Part shown: piece after piece, positions 62,951-64,000 of the stretch
Layout: each line of letters opens with the position of its first letter
How positions within the stretch are numbered: the stretch's first letter is position 1
Assembly: GCF_035582795.1 (NCBI RefSeq)
Contig: NC_134373.1
Coordinates: 41,957,173-42,021,172 of the forward strand
Origin: Mycteria americana
Lineage: Eukaryota; Chordata; Aves; Ciconiiformes; Ciconiidae
Length of the DNA: 64,000 nt
Direction of reading: 5' to 3'
Position numbers and translations under genes: made by a program
The notes under the pieces: model-generated
Told to the model about the DNA's origin: nothing
Databases searched by the model: none
What the model saw: only the letters and a program-made list of their open reading frames with translations

Positions 62951-63231
62951 TTCCTAGAAACTTCAGTGGCATCAGGATTTTTAATACTAAGAGCACAGAT
63001 TTGTTAGACACTGAAAGACAAAATGGTTAAGAAGTGTGGCTTGTAAGATAATATTAAAAAAGGATATGCAGATAGCTATGTACATGTATGTTTAAACTCA
63101 TTCAAGATGAAGGAAACTCACAGCTTAAAAATCATGTGGCACACAAAGGTATCTGTTTGAATGTTGTCAATTAATATTCTAAGTCACATGCGGTGAACAC
63201 ATATTCAAAGACTAAAATAAATAACAGCTAC

Positions 63232-63237
63232 TTTATT
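63232..63237 (-). terminator. MMADHC: Candidate MMADHC poly(A) signal
   Basis: TTTATT on the + strand is AATAAA on the - strand, about 105 bases after the MMADHC stop codon. No clear GT-rich downstream element follows, so more distal signals (for example 62901-62906) may be used instead. Confidence 0.35.
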
Positions 63238-63341
63238 ATCTAAGAATACTTCAGAGTGTGGCATTTCCTGACAATGCTTAGAAAGAATCATCAAGTAAAA
63301 GAATGCAAAGGTCATAAGTACTTGTGAAACCCTGATGACTG

Positions 63342-63536
<195 letters not shown>

Positions 63537-63569
63537 CTAGGTAGGGGGAAAAAAAAAAAAAAAAAAAAA
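63537..63569 (-). other. MMADHC: MMADHC last-intron 3' splice site and pyrimidine tract
   Basis: On the - strand a run of 21 T is followed by CCCCCTACCTAG, a strong polypyrimidine tract and AG acceptor ending right before the coding exon. The homopolymer is prone to length variation. Confidence 0.9.
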
Positions 63570-64000
63570 GAGAATTTTTCATGTGAACATTTCCAAGAAC
63601 ATTTGAAATGCCAGAACTACCTCTTTTTAAAACAAAACCTAAGCCCAGAAGTACCAGTTACATCTGTTGGAGGAAATTTTATGTACAGTTTTATTCATGA
63701 AATCTACACAGGAAACTAAGCAGAACACCTCTGGTTATACTGGTACCCCATATTTAAAGATTTCCCTTCGTCACTGACAGAGTGCTGAAGGCTTATCAGT
63801 GTGTTTGAATGTCTGATCATCATACATACAAAAAACCTCAAGTGCCTTAGAAAGGTTCTCCTACTTCTACAAGCATTAAGGATAGAACCCTTCTGTGAAA
63901 TAGCAAAAATAAGACTTGTACCTTTTCAGTGAGCCCCCTATGATGCTTTGAGCAGCGAAAATGTGTGTAAATCGGAAGCGGGTATTTAAGTTGCTTTATC
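63570..64000 (-). other. MMADHC: MMADHC intron, partial
   Basis: Sequence upstream of the last MMADHC exon on the - strand. I searched for the preceding exon (the region encoding the YALRAEGYWADFIDP-like segment) and did not find it, so the intron continues past the window edge. Confidence 0.75.

Larger units (their letters stand above)
57954..63231. other. Intergenic region between LYPD6 and MMADHC
   Basis: AT-rich sequence without recognisable exons. It contains a tandem near-duplicate of AATTGATCATAATTGC at 62420-62454 and a 12-bp hairpin at 62921-62950. Additional TTTATT words (AATAAA on the - strand), for example at 62901-62906, could be alternative MMADHC poly(A) signals, so part of the right end may be MMADHC 3' UTR. 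Confidence 0.5.

Overview
The window is avian genomic DNA. The evidence is a chicken-repeat-1 (CR1) LINE with its characteristic 3' end, an avian-type solo LTR, and two vertebrate genes whose exons can be read directly. The LTR resembles copies that are widespread in Neoaves, so a neoavian bird is likely; I cannot name a species.

Two protein-coding genes are present, tail to tail. LYPD6 (+ strand) has all four coding exons at 37066-37183, 38661-38759, 44383-44513 and 45564-45767. Splice sites and phases agree, giving a 183-residue secreted or GPI-anchored three-finger (Ly6/uPAR) protein. Its 3' UTR probably runs to a strong poly(A) site near 49.45 kb. MMADHC (- strand) enters from the right edge: its last coding exon is at 63342-63536 and the rest lies beyond base 64000. 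Human chromosome 2 has the same LYPD6-MMADHC order and convergent orientation.

Layout: 1-9.6 kb is non-coding. A CpG island at 9.7-11.05 kb carries an 18-bp minisatellite and is a candidate upstream promoter for LYPD6. 11.1-37.0 kb is AT-rich and non-coding, probably first intron or upstream flank of LYPD6. 37.0-49.5 kb is LYPD6, with a solo LTR and an old MIR-like SINE in its second intron. 49.5-63.2 kb is the intergenic gap, holding a 3' CR1 fragment (+) and a longer CR1 copy (-) with a broken reverse-transcriptase ORF. 63.2-64.0 kb is the end of MMADHC.

I found no new gene system. The most interesting points are in LYPD6. The tripeptide matching the LRP6-binding NxI motif of human LYPD6 reads E-S-V here. 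The codon matching the human stop reads CAG, which adds a polar tail after the hydrophobic C-terminus. An overlapping upstream ORF and a recursive-splice-like AG|GT junction lie just 5' of the start codon. Most of the many short ORFs on both strands look like chance and are not annotated.
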